NCBI GenBank assembly: GCA_963855995.1
Contig: OY979716.1
Coordinates: forward strand, 28,470,421 to 28,534,420
DNA: 64,000 bases
From: Muricea muricata
Taxonomy: Eukaryota; Cnidaria; Anthozoa; Malacalcyonacea; Plexauridae
Direction: 5' to 3'
Shown here: positions 1 through 9,280 of the stretch, piece by piece
Layout: each line of letters begins with the position of its first letter
How positions within the stretch are numbered: the first letter of the stretch is position 1
Translations under genes and position numbers: made by a program
The notes under the pieces: generated by a model
The model's input: the letters and a program-made list of their open reading frames with translations, nothing else
Databases searched by the model: none
What the model was told of the DNA's origin: nothing

Positions 1-78
1 TTTTGCAAGCCATATGCACGTGCTGAAACATGGGCTTTATATGTGAGGTGGTAATAAGTGCAGTATACAGGTCTTTAC

Positions 79-669
79 CTCTATAAGTGTTTGGCACAAA
101 CATGGATCTGGTATATCTTGCAATGTCACGTTTTCCAACACGGCATCTCTGTTACCACTAACAAGGTACCTGATGATAGCAGGTGAAATACCCTTCAAAC
201 CTCTACACTTGTTAATTATTGCATGAAGAGCCATCTTTCCAATAAGTTCAAAGAAGTGACCAGACACAAGATCATAACTAACAGCTGGTACTAAGTGCCC
301 CATTTCTCCTTCAAATAATTTGATGCCATGAAAGCAGGACGAAATGATCTCGTTTGTCAGCATATGAAAGAAATCCCTTGTAGGGCCCCCAGCATCAATT
401 CCTTGCTCATAGACACCAGAGCTTATAAATTGTACATTAAGTGGAGCACCCAATTCAAATTGGGGATTCTTGTATCTTCTTATCACTTGCTGAAGGATAC
501 CTTTATCACGAGTTATGGTGATGTCCACTTCAAGGGATTCAGGATGAGCAATGTTTCCAATGAAAGTTTTCATATCATCCAAATGATCTAATTTCTTACT
601 CTTAGCTGATGCAAGTGGCATGTCCCATAACTCTTCAGAGTCACCTATCCAACAGAATATTTTGAACAA
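79..669 (-). CDS. HECT-domain exon of a host ubiquitin-ligase gene (partial)
   Basis: The reading frame encodes the N-lobe start of a HECT E3 ligase domain. The signature is GIDAGGPTRDFF, matching the family's 'G.D.GG..REFF' motif, followed by the conserved small/large-lobe helices. The catalytic Cys region would lie left of the window. The exon ends at a canonical donor (GAG|GTAAAG at 79/78); its acceptor is near 650. HECT proteins move ubiquitin from E2 to substrate in cytosol or nucleus. The CUE-like exon, micro-exons and N-terminal exon to the right share strand and order, so I infer one gene, probably G2E3-like. Domain call is strong; gene identity is weak. Confidence 0.7.
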
Positions 670-1248
670 TAAATGTCTTGTATAATATAATAAGATGCTG
701 GAATATTAAGGAATTAATAAAAAGATAATAAGAAAAATTTCAATTCTGTGCATGAAGCAAGTTACTATCTGGTAGACCATCTGGTTTAATCCACTATCCA
801 ACAATCTAGTGTGGCACATCCCTATTACTGTACTTCCTTTTAATGTTCACCTTCCTACAAAAACCTATAGCTCTCTCTAATAACATTATCTCCTCCCTAC
901 CTATCAAATGATGCAAATTGTCATAGGAGTACAAACAGAGGAGCCTGCTAATAGTGTCAGAATGGTATTTTGAATTGTGCAATCAGCCATTTTCCAGTTA
1001 AGAGCCCACGCATGCATGGATTGTTCACAGAAACAGTGCAATTGAGAGCATCAGTCATGAGAAATGAAACAAATAGTGCAAACAACCTTTGAGGGTTTTC
1101 CTTAGAGATAATGGAGCATCTTTAATATTTGCTTTAATATTTGCTTTAATTTCAACTTTTAAAGCTTCCAATACATAGATGCTTAGTGGTTCTCAATAGG
1201 GAAATAGCAATTGGGAACTGCTAGCAAGAAAGAAGAGCATGTACTCAC

Positions 1249-1396
1249 TGTCATTATTTAGAAGGTAGTCAATTGCTCCTGTCAAAGATTGGCCAACTTC
1301 CAAGGCTTTGTCAAGTCTTTCAGTCGACTCTGTTGGAAACATTGACTCTAAATGACTTTTATCAGCTTTAGGCAATGAATAGACACTGCTTGTTTC
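1249..1396 (-). CDS. CUE/UBA-like exon of the same host gene
   Basis: This 148-nt exon is bounded by TTTTTAG (acceptor, 1397-1398) and GTGAGT (donor, 1248). It encodes a short ubiquitin-binding-like helical motif: 'LESMFP' followed by about 25 residues ending 'GAIDYLLNN', the pattern of CUE/UBA domains (M-F-P signature and C-terminal L-L). It sits between the HECT exon and the micro-exons on the same strand. Ubiquitin binding upstream of HECT is a common domain order. Assignment to the HECT gene is by position only. Confidence 0.55.
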
Positions 1397-1597
1397 CTAA
1401 AAATCAAATAATTCAAGGCTAATTTAAAGGAGTTTTTACATCATATATGTGACAGGAAGTAACAATAAATAGCTAACAAATTTCTTCAATCAAATTTAAG
1501 TGATAGATCAATATTTTTGAAACACCGCTCTGAATATGAGAGAGTAAAATTTGGGCAAATCTTTGAAGCATGGAATAAATAGAGTGAATGCTGATAC

Positions 1598-1630
1598 CGC
1601 AGACTGTATTGCATCATCTTCATTAGCACT
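1598..1630 (-). CDS. Micro-exon 1 (33 nt)
   Basis: A 33-nt open segment lies between acceptor TTTTAG and donor GTATCAG and encodes 11 residues, SANEDDAIQSA. It is a diverged copy of the 36-nt and 39-nt micro-exons to the right. Lengths are multiples of three, so inclusion or skipping would keep frame. Exon status rests on the splice signals and on conservation of coding sequence between the copies. Confidence 0.5.
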
Positions 1631-1771
1631 CTAAAATTAAAACATAAAAATGGCTACTGTAATTCAGTAAAAAAGTACTTTACCAATATCTTTGGACATA
1701 TTGGCAAATTTTTAAGCAAAAATTTTGTTATGTTAATTATGTTAAGTTAATTATGTTGAGTTGCTTTCATA

Positions 1772-1884
1772 CAGGGTGTCTCCAAAAAAACTGGGACCAT
1801 TACCAATATATTCCAGTCAAAATTATAAATATAAAGAAATATAAATATTAGTTTCTTAATGGTCCTGTTTTTTGGGACACCCTG
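1772..1884. mobile_element. Tc1/mariner-like MITE, 113 bp
   Basis: Inverted ends CAGGGTGTCTCC / GGGACACCCTG are flanked by TA on both sides (1770-1771, 1885-1886). There is no coding capacity. A TA target duplication suggests mobilisation by a Tc1/mariner-type transposase. Confidence 0.7.
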
Positions 1885-2001
1885 TATATCCTCTGGTAAC
1901 ATTGCAGAAAAGGCATTTAAAGATATAATTAATAAACATTTTTAAAACACAGTGCTCTGAATATTCAAGGCTATGAATAAATAACAATAATTAATGCATA
2001 C

Positions 2002-2037
2002 CACAGACTGTATTGGACCAAGTTCTTCATTTGCATC
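2002..2037 (-). CDS. Micro-exon 2 (36 nt)
   Basis: A 36-nt open segment lies between TTTCAG and GTATGC and encodes DANEELGPIQSV. It is homologous to micro-exons 1 and 3, and the surrounding introns (about 380 bp per unit) are duplicated with it. Two of the three units carry the same TA-flanked MITE in the intron. The encoded strip is short and acidic; function unknown. Confidence 0.5.
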
Positions 2038-2198
2038 CTGAAATGAAATTTTAAAATATGCATGAAATCATCTACAGTACCATAGAGCACCTATCAATAA
2101 CAACAATACAGTACTGCACCTATCTTTGTATATATGGGCAAACTTTGTAGCAAAAATCTCATGTTGAATGTTAAGTTATATGTTGAGTTGCTTTCATA

Positions 2199-2310
2199 CA
2201 GGGTGTCTCCAAAAAACTGGGAACATTAATATATTCCAGTCAAAATTATAGAAATGTAAAGAATATACATATTAATTAGTTTCTTAATGGTTCTGGTTTT
2301 TTGGGGACAC
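2199..2310. mobile_element. Second, decayed copy of the same MITE
   Basis: It starts with CAGGGTGTCTCC and contains the same interior, but the right end is eroded to GGGGACACAATA. It sits at the same place in the next duplicated intron unit, so it was probably copied with the unit rather than inserted independently. Confidence 0.6.
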
Positions 2311-2336
2311 AATAAGTAACAATAATTAATGCATAC

Positions 2337-2349
2337 CACAGACTGTATT
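2337..2349 (-). pseudogene. Micro-exon 3, 3' half, disrupted by LTR element
   Basis: These 13 nt, ending at donor GTATGC, are the 3' part of a third micro-exon. The 5' part is at 6818-6843 beyond the retrotransposon. Without the insertion and one copy of the GTATT duplication the exon would be 39 nt, with acceptor TTTCAG. The insertion therefore cut a coding micro-exon rather than intron sequence. Confidence 0.55.
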
Positions 2350-2490
2350 TGTAATAACTTGCTAGTAACTATTTTATTCGTTTAAAACTACTTATATACA
2401 CAGTCTATCTAATTAATTATTTAAACAGGAAGCTATTACTTAAACCTAATTACTTAAACAGGAAGCTTGCTTAAACAGGAAGCTATTACA
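2350..2490 (-). repeat. Left LTR (element's 3' LTR)
   Basis: 141 bp, starting TGTAATAACTTG and ending GAAGCTATTACA, with internal triplication of AAACAGGAAGCT. It differs from the right LTR at two positions. Confidence 0.92.
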
Positions 2491-2628
2491 TTCCTCCCCT
2501 CTAAGTTTTAAAAATACATTCCTAAGATCTCTACTGTTTTTTTTTGTTCATTTAATTCTGTTCGTTCACAATTAATAATATAAATCACACAGTTAACCCA
2601 GTTCCCAAAATACTATATGTCTGTAAAC

Positions 2629-4755
2629 TCAGTCATGATATTGTACTTCATAATCTCCAAATCGCTTAGGTCTTTGGCGAATTCGCAGAGAACGTCTTTT
2701 TGGAGGACTAGACGTCACTTGTGGTAACTCATCTTCTATGGTAGCTGGTTGTGGTGGTACAGATGGTGTAGGTGACGGTAATACAGATGTCTGTGATGCT
2801 GGTGTCGGTGAAATATCACTAGGAATCAAGGGTATGTCCAAAGGAGGGGTGTTCTGATTTCCATTGTCTGTTGGTAGCGTCGGAACGGGATCGGTGCGGA
2901 TTCTGATCTGGTCTTGATGCCTTCGTATGACCTCACCAGTGCTCAACTGAACTTTAGCTGAAACAGGACCAGTTTTTTCAACAACAGTTCCCGAAATGCA
3001 GGATTTTGGTCGTCTGAAATCTTTTACATAAACAGGATCGTCCACCTTTATTTCTCGGTGTTTAGCATAATAATCATGAGTTAACTTTTGTCTTGTCTGC
3101 TTTCCCAAAACTCGATCATGGAGGTTTGGACGGAGTTGGTTTAGTTGAGTGTGCAGTTGTCGATTCATCAACAGCTCGGCTGGCGAAACACCAGTAGTGG
3201 AATGCGAGGTAATACGATAACTAAAGAGAAATCTTGCGAGCTTGGTTTTTAAGCTTCCTTCCTCCATTTTCACAATTCCATCTTTAAATACGCAAACTGC
3301 CTGTTCTGCTTGACCATTTGACGCTGGATGATATGGTGATACCTTAATATGTTTGATGCCATTCTGACTCATAAACAGCTCAAACTCGTTACTCCAAAAA
3401 TTCGTCCCATTATCGCTCACCACTGTCTTAGGTAACCCATGCGTTGCAAATATCTCTCTTAACTTTTCGATTGTGGCTGTAGATGTAGTTGATTTCATCA
3501 CGTGTACTTCCAACCACTTTGAATAAGCATCCACCAATACAAGAAACATTTCCCCCTGAAACGGCCCAGCATAATCAACATGAAGGCGTGACCATGGCTG
3601 ACCTGGCCATTCCCAGGGATGAAGAGGTGCTTCTGCTGGCTGTTTCTGATTTTGCTGACACTTTCCACAATTCTTTACTTGCGTTTCAATCTCTTGATCT
3701 AATCCTGGCCACCATACATAACTACGGGCTAAAGCTTTAGTTCTGGTAATTCCAGGATGAGCTTCATGTAATAGTGCCAAGACTTTCGATCTACCCTTCG
3801 AAGGGACAATTACTCTGGTTCCCCACAAGAGGCAACCATCTTCGGCGCTTGTTTCCGTTCTCCGATTGAAATAAGGCTGTAATTCTTTGCTGGAACAAGC
3901 TGAAGGCCAATTCCTAAGTACATACTGATAAACATTGGAAAGTACAGGATCTCTACGAGTCCAGTCTCCAATTTGGCTAGAATGTAATGGGATTTCTTCC
4001 AAATGTTCCATTAGTTTTATCGTATCTCCAGGTATAGGTGTAACATCAGGCATCTCTGGAAGTGGTAAACGGCTTAATGCATCAGCATTCCCATTCGTTA
4101 TTCCTGCTTTGTATTGGATTTCGTATTCATACGCAGCCAGCGCTAGTGCCCACCGCTGAACCCTCGGTGAAGCTTGTGATGATACCCCTTTCTTTTCTCC
4201 AAACAGCCCAATGAGTGGTTTGTGGTCAGTCCTTATTGTGAATTTCTTGCCATACAGGAACTGGTGAAATTTCTTTACTCCCACGACAACGGCCAATGCT
4301 TCCTTGTCTATGGTTGAATAGTTGCGTTCTGCTGGACTGAGTGAACGTGATACATATCCAATAGGACGCTCTGTTCCATCTGGCATTTCATGCGACAACA
4401 CTGCTCCAATCTCGTAATTTGAAGCATCACTAGCCAGAATAAGCTTCAGATCAGGATTGAAATGCACCAGAAGATCAGCCGATTGTAACAAATTTTTAGC
4501 CTCCTCAAACGCTTCCTGCTGCTCTCGATTCCATTTCCACGCTCTTCCTTTCCTCAACAAATCGTGCAGGGGTTCTAAGATTGTGGCGGCATCTGGTAGG
4601 AATCTGTGATAATAATTTAGCATTCCCAAGAAAGCGCGCAATTGAGTGACATCTTTCGGTATAGGTGCATCTTTTATAGCATCAACCTTGGCTGCCACAG
4701 GAGAAACACCTTCTTCATTAATCGTATGTCCACAGTAGACCACTTCTAGTTGCAT
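2629..4755 (-). CDS. RT connection, RNase H and integrase (708 aa)
   Basis: The order is RT thumb ('LGMLNYYHRFLPDAA'), RNase H ('ASDASNYEIGAVLSH', 'TDHKPLIGLF'), then integrase with HHCC zinc finger ('HEAHPGITRTKA...CGKCQ') and a DDE core. The acidic residues lie in 'HVDYAGPF', 'VSDNGTNF' and 'GQAEQAV'. The tail is proline-rich and ends in a basic segment. It is open across 708 codons. The product would prime, copy and insert the element DNA, but needs the preceding frame-broken RT for a complete Pol. Confidence 0.85.
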   Translation of the reverse strand: MQLEVVYCGHTINEEGVSPVAAKVDAIKDAPIPKDVTQLRAFLGMLNYYHRFLPDAATILEPLHDLLRKGRAWKWNREQQEAFEEAKNLLQSADLLVHFNPDLKLILASDASNYEIGAVLSHEMPDGTERPIGYVSRSLSPAERNYSTIDKEALAVVVGVKKFHQFLYGKKFTIRTDHKPLIGLFGEKKGVSSQASPRVQRWALALAAYEYEIQYKAGITNGNADALSRLPLPEMPDVTPIPGDTIKLMEHLEEIPLHSSQIGDWTRRDPVLSNVYQYVLRNWPSACSSKELQPYFNRRTETSAEDGCLLWGTRVIVPSKGRSKVLALLHEAHPGITRTKALARSYVWWPGLDQEIETQVKNCGKCQQNQKQPAEAPLHPWEWPGQPWSRLHVDYAGPFQGEMFLVLVDAYSKWLEVHVMKSTTSTATIEKLREIFATHGLPKTVVSDNGTNFWSNEFELFMSQNGIKHIKVSPYHPASNGQAEQAVCVFKDGIVKMEEGSLKTKLARFLFSYRITSHSTTGVSPAELLMNRQLHTQLNQLRPNLHDRVLGKQTRQKLTHDYYAKHREIKVDDPVYVKDFRRPKSCISGTVVEKTGPVSAKVQLSTGEVIRRHQDQIRIRTDPVPTLPTDNGNQNTPPLDIPLIPSDISPTPASQTSVLPSPTPSVPPQPATIEDELPQVTSSPPKRRSLRIRQRPKRFGDYEVQYHD

Positions 4756-4791
4756 GAAACAGCATTTTTCTTGCCTCAGACGTAATCCAGC

Positions 4792-5637
4792 TTACGAGAG
4801 GCTTGTCAACACTTCATTTAGATTTTCTAAATGCTTTACATCATCTTCACCGCAGACCAATATATCGTCCATTCTTACGATGACATGTGGGATGCCTTGC
4901 AACAAATTTTCGATAGCGCGTTGGAAGATTCCAGGTGACGATGAGACTCCAAATGGTAACCAATTGTACTGAAATAACCCTTTATGCATATTGATTGTAG
5001 TAAATTTCTTGGATTCTTCATCCAATTTCAATTGCTGATATGCTTGAGACATATCCAGCTTCGTGAATTTCTCTCTACCGCCAAGACTAGCCAACAAATC
5101 CTCTGTCTTTGGAATAGGATAATTGTCCAATTTTGACACTTGATTCACGGTACATTTGTAGTCACCACAAATTCTAACAGTTCCATCGGTCTTTACCACT
5201 GGCACGATTGGTGCAGCCCATTCGGAAAAATCCACCGAAGAGATTATCCCCTCTTTTTCCAATCTTTCGAGTTCGTCCTCAACCGCTTTCTTGAGCGCAT
5301 ATGGGACAGAGCGAGCCTTGAGATATAGTGGACTTGCCTTTTCATCAACATAAATTTTCGCTTCCATACCATTTAAAGTTCCTAATTCTTCTTGGAACAC
5401 TTCCTTATGCTCTTCTAGTACCCGTTGTAGACCATGGTTGGCAACTTGTTGCTTGGCTTCAACTTTAAATATTTGACTCCAATTAATTCGGATGACTTTA
5501 AGCCAATCACGACCAATTAAGTTTGGTCCATCACCGCCGATCACCAAAGCTGGAAGCTTCGCCTCTTGATCCCCATACTTTACAGGAACAGACACAACTC
5601 CAGCAACCGGAATTCGTTCTCCTGTATACGTACTCAA
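4792..5637 (-). pseudogene. Reverse transcriptase, N-terminal and palm
   Basis: It starts with protease C-terminal sequence ('LPALVIGGDGPNLIGRDWL'), then RT fingers and palm ('RICGDYKCTVNQ', 'FTKLDMSQAYQQL', 'LPFGVSSSPGIFQRA'). The catalytic box reads RMDD where this family usually has Y-x-D-D. The two aspartates are kept but the tyrosine is not. Frame is lost at about 4792 and resumes at 4755. Confidence 0.8.
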
Positions 5638-5673
5638 GAGTGCTTCCGTTTCCTTTAATGGTCCCAGTTTCCC

Positions 5674-6141
5674 TCACAACTTCGTATACGTACGATAATT
5701 CAGTATCGTTCTGGCGGCCCCAGTATCAAGTTCCATTGTTTCGGGTGAACCACACAGGTTAATATCAATTGTGATCGCTTTATTTTTGTCCCCAGTCACA
5801 CGGTACATCGTATAAGCCCCCTCGGTCTTTTCTTTTGAATCAGCCACGTCCAGAAAATAATTTGAAGACTTCTGGCCTTTAGTCTCATCCTTTCTAAGTG
5901 ATTTCTTGTCTTGACCCTTATTGCGACTTCTACATTTTTTTGCAGTATGGCCTTTCTTTTGACAACTATAACATTTCGCCTCTTTAAATTTGCACGACGA
6001 AGCTTCGTGGTCTCCTCCACAACGGTAGCATTCTTGGTTCTTCTTGCCCAATAATGCGTGCTTCCCCTGCGTGACCTTGTTGACATACTCTGTTGATCTC
6101 ACTAAATTTGCATTTGTTTTTGTCATATGCAAATCGCCCAC
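5674..6141 (-). pseudogene. gag zinc knuckles and aspartic protease
   Basis: Two CCHC-type knuckles are visible: CYRCGGDHEASSC and CYSCQKKGHTAKKC, which would bind RNA. About 80 residues later comes the retropepsin motif 'ELDTGAARTI', a variant of D-T/S-G-A. The frame ends soon after, and protease C-terminal sequence continues in the next frame downstream (5637). The protease would process the polyprotein. Confidence 0.7.
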
Positions 6142-6313
6142 ATTCTATAGCTAAAGCTAGTTCGACTGCTTTCTGATCTTTTAGATCAGGTTCTGCCAAC
6201 AATCGCTTCTGTATTTGGTGGTTGTTTATTCCACAAACAAGATGATCACGAAGCATATCTTCCAGCGACTCTCTAAAGTTACAATATTCTGAGAGGTTTC
6301 GCAAACCTGCCAC
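5984..6313 (-). pseudogene. gag, middle part
   Basis: It continues the capsid region ('NLSEYCNFRESLEDMLRDHL', 'LVCGINN') in a different frame from 6341-6640. The overlap with the zinc-knuckle frame marks another frameshift around 6130. Such capsid C-terminal sequence directly precedes the zinc knuckles in Mag-like elements. Confidence 0.55.
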
Positions 6314-6340
6314 GAACGTCGCTACGCTTTCGCCTTCCTT

Positions 6341-6640
6341 TCACACTCGACTGTGAAATTTAAAACGTTCGACAATCTCGCTTGGCTTTGGATTGTAGTA
6401 TTTCTTTAACTCTTCGATGATTTCTTTGATCTCAGTATCTGCTGGTTTCTTGGGCTGTAATATATCTCGCAACAACCCATAGGTTTTACTGCCACAGACG
6501 CTCAAAAGTATAGCTCTCTGCTTCTTGCCGTCTGTTATCTCGTTCGCCAAAAAATATTGTTCTAACCGCTCCACATACTGCGTCCAAGATTCATCGCTTT
6601 CTTTAAACTCTCCCACCGTACCATACAAAGCCATTTTCAA
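6341..6640 (-). pseudogene. gag, N-terminal part
   Basis: It encodes about 99 residues beginning MKMALYGTVGEF, with a gypsy-type capsid core ('WTQYVERLEQYF...'). The frame then shifts near 6340. The Gag capsid would assemble the cytoplasmic particle. It continues in another frame at 5984-6313. Confidence 0.6.
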
Positions 6641-6671
6641 CGTTTTTTTTTTATCCTATCCTCGTCGCCAA

Positions 6672-6812
6672 TGTAATAACTTGCTAATAACTATTTTATT
6701 CGTTTAAAACTACTTATATACACAGTCTATCTAATTAATTATTTAAACAGGAAGCTATTACTTAAATCTAATTACTTAAACAGGAAGCTTGCTTAAACAG
6801 GAAGCTATTACA
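6672..6812 (-). repeat. Right LTR (element's 5' LTR)
   Basis: 141-bp partner of the left LTR, followed directly by target duplication GTATT. On the minus strand this is the promoter LTR, and the primer-binding site lies immediately internal. Confidence 0.92.
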
Positions 6813-6817
6813 GTATT

Positions 6818-6843
6818 GCATCAAGTTCTTCTTCATTTTCATC
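6818..6843 (-). pseudogene. Micro-exon 3, 5' half, disrupted by LTR element
   Basis: This is the 26-nt 5' portion of micro-exon 3, next to acceptor CAG at 6844-6846. The adjacent GTATT (6813-6817) is the right copy of the target-site duplication of the LTR retrotransposon. It resembles micro-exon 2 (GATGAAAATGAAG against GATGCAAATGAAG). Confidence 0.55.
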
Positions 6844-6859
6844 CTGAAATGAAATTGAA

Positions 6860-7960
6860 AAATATGCATAAAATCATCTATATACAATATTATATAGAAC
6901 ATAATAAAAATGGCTATTATGCTTCAATACAATACAGTACTGCCCCTATCTTTGGATATATGGGCAAATTTTATAGCAAAAAGCTTGTTGAGTTAACTGT
7001 TATTTGAATTATATCGCAACATTGGAGTGATTGCACTACTGCAGACAAACATGCAACAAGTTAGCTGAAAATACAATAATACTGGGCATATGGTCCTGTT
7101 ATTGGGAAGTTACTTTCTGAAAGTCAGTGTTATACCATCTGTGCTAATGTCCCAACACAGCTCTTTTGTTCAAAATATTAAAATATGTTTTATTTTAATT
7201 ACAACTAAACAATATATTGTATTAAATACCTGCGGTCCAAGACTGATGCTTGGAACTACCCAGATGGTTTTCTGGGCAAAAAGTCTGCATAATCGTTCTC
7301 CATTTAATGTTTGACTGGGCATTAATGCTGGCTCAACCAATTTGGAACCAACCCCAATTCTGATTATAAAGCTACATTACATGACAAAGACAGAAAATTA
7401 TGTGAGAAATGCTACAGCAAGGTAAAATATACAATACATATCATCTTTTATATTAGATAGGGATATTCTTGCCACATTAGATTTAGTAAAATACAGCCAT
7501 TACAAATTTTAGCATGTCAACACATCAAGTAGTGAAGGCTGTTGGGCTCTTTACGCATTTATGCACCTGCCTGTATCATGCTTCCAGGGTAGGGGGAGAG
7601 CACACCCAGAGGAATTTTCAATTTTGCTTTTTCTCAGGCGTAGCAAATTTCCAGCCATACATGGAAATTTACATACCCCTCAAACTTTATTAAATGACTA
7701 TCCATATCAACGCCCCCTGGGTATGCCCGTCGCGGAGCTTAGCACTGCCAGGTACTTAAGCATGGTCATAAAATATATAATTTACCTACGCCCTTCAAGC
7801 TTTTCCAGAAAAGCTTGGCGAATATGACCCAAGACCTCCTCTTCGGTCCAGCTTCTATTGAAGTCACACTCGCTAATAACCTGCCCTTTTTCAATAAGAT
7901 CTGCTTTATCATTACCCCTCACAGTAGCACTGGCAGTTGGGTCGCTTAGCAAAACAACTT
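6860..7960. other. Intron sequence without recognised gene
   Basis: The left part (to about 7000) is a third diverged copy of the duplicated intron unit seen at 1680-1760 and 2110-2190. The remainder is AT-rich. I see no open frame with family features. Confidence 0.5.
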
Positions 7961-8016
7961 CTCAAGTAAATGCAGTGTTCCTTGTGGCTGATGTGGCCAT
8001 TGCTGTTGGAGAATAC

Positions 8017-8372
8017 CTTCGGCTTCGTCGACTGTTAAGAGACTGAGTACAACCACGAGTGGTGCTTCTGGTGGTGAATGAAGAAATTGTGCCCGCTCCT
8101 TGTTGTTGTCGAGTAACCCCAAATCTAAAAATGGAGTTAAATTCTTCTACCGGGCTCGAGTATGTGGAATGGCCATCAGTGCCCCCATTTAGCGGTGAGT
8201 TCGAGTTGGACGTTGGATTCGCACCATTGCTCGTTAATTGATTCTTTTGGGATGCTTCCAAGGCTGACCTAGACGTTTCAACAGCGTCGTTTACTAACAA
8301 ACGAAATTGTGGATGGTTAACGACGTTGTTCACGATTGACTGAAGATTATTTGAATTTCCATTGTTCGCCAT
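8017..8372 (-). CDS. Candidate N-terminal exon of the host gene
   Basis: From ATG at 8372 a 118-codon frame runs to a donor GAAG|GTATTC (8017/8016). It encodes an Asn/Ser-rich, low-complexity N-terminus beginning MANNGNSNNLQS, with a short predicted helix ('FRLLVNDAVETSRSALEASQ'). I recognise no domain. An upstream in-frame ATG at 8441 would add 23 residues; I prefer 8372 because composition changes there. It is on the same strand and 5' of the micro-exons, so I infer it starts the HECT gene. Confidence 0.4.
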
Positions 8373-8494
8373 TGTGGCACGTGTGTTGTTTTGTTGTTTT
8401 CCCGTGCAAAGATTTCCCACTTTTCCCACTGACTTTTCCACAGAATGCCTCGAACATACAGTTAAGCCAAGTGGAAGTACACACGGAGAAGTTT

Positions 8495-8632
8495 TTAGAA
8501 CTTATTCCCCTGGTATAATTTATATATCACGGACAAACTAACTTTTATGTCGCGTGTCGCATGTGCACTCGCGTGATATAAAAGTTAGTTTGACCGTGAT
8601 ATATAAATTATACCAGGGGAATAAGTTCTAAA
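8495..8632. repeat. Near-perfect foldback palindrome, about 138 bp
   Basis: Arms of about 53 bp (ending in TTAGAACTTATTCCCC and its complement) are inverted around a short spacer containing GTCGCGTGTCGC. It lies about 120 bp upstream of the candidate start codon at 8372. It is probably a decayed MITE; a cruciform-forming promoter element is possible. Confidence 0.75.
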
Positions 8633-8639
8633 CGTATAT

Positions 8640-8760
8640 AGCTTATATCACAAGTAAATTATACCTTATATCACGAGGCAATATATCAAGTATACCCTAT
8701 GTCACGAGCCATGATATGAATGATAACTTATATCACGACCTTAGTAGTATATGTACGCCA
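8640..8760. repeat. Degenerate tandem TATATCACGA repeat
   Basis: The motif (c/t)TATATCACGA-like recurs about five times at intervals of 25-30 bp. It also occurs in the foldback arms, so both may derive from one satellite-like sequence. Confidence 0.5.
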
Positions 8761-8771
8761 CTTTAACTCAC

Positions 8772-8975
8772 CCTATACACCAGGAGTAGTTGTTTTTGTG
8801 TTTTTCGACCTTTTAAGCAATGTCTTTTTAAATCCAAGATGTTGGCCACTCCAGATACACCAGGAGTAGTTGTTTTTGTGTTTTTCGACCTTTTGGGCAA
8901 TGTTTTTTTTTAAATCCAAGATGGCGGCCACTCTAAATACACCAGGTTTTGTGTTTTTCGGCCTTTTGGGCAACC
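8772..8975. repeat. Minisatellite, about 84-bp unit, 2.5 copies
   Basis: The unit ACACCAGGAGTAGTTG ... AATCCAAGATG ... GGCCACTC is repeated from 8776, 8860 and 8938, with the last copy truncated. The open frame it produces on the minus strand is periodic and not a gene. Confidence 0.8.
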
Positions 8976-9280
8976 CAAGATGGTAGCCTTCAAAAAGTGC
9001 CTTGTCAGCATTTTTTGAAAAAACCGAGAAAATTAAAAAGTGTTTTTTCTAAAATTGTAAAACAATGAAGTTTTGTAAAAAGTGCCACAAACGGATCGTT
9101 ACCGAATACAATAGTCTGTTTCATAGTGTTTTAGACTGTTAAATTTTGTAGGTGTAATATTGGGGTAATACAGTTAGGTAGTGATAATAAGTTTGCTGTC
9201 CAGGAACGCAAAAAATCCCATTCCATTTTGTAAAAAAATCAAAAAAAAATTTTAAAACCTTAAATAGGTTTTAAAATAAA

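Larger units (their letters stand above)
2350..6812 (-). mobile_element. Full-length Ty3/gypsy LTR retrotransposon (4463 bp)
   Basis: Two 141-bp LTRs (TG...CA) with only two mismatches bound the element, and a perfect 5-bp duplication GTATT flanks it (2345-2349, 6813-6817). On the minus strand the order is gag, zinc knuckles, protease, RT, RNase H, integrase, the Ty3/gypsy order. The primer-binding site starts TGGCGACGAGG one base inside the right LTR. The polypurine tract AGAGGGGAGGAA abuts the left LTR. The two zinc knuckles and short LTRs resemble the Mag/K02A2.6 group. LTR divergence of about 1.4% indicates recent insertion, yet the coding region has several frame breaks. Confidence 0.92.

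Noticed and set aside
7561..7827. 88-codon plus-strand ORF
   Set aside because: No domain, no splice context, opposite strand to the host gene; random frame.
8773..8973. Minus-strand ORF with 'AAILDLKK' repeats
   Set aside because: Minisatellite periodicity; no start context or homology.
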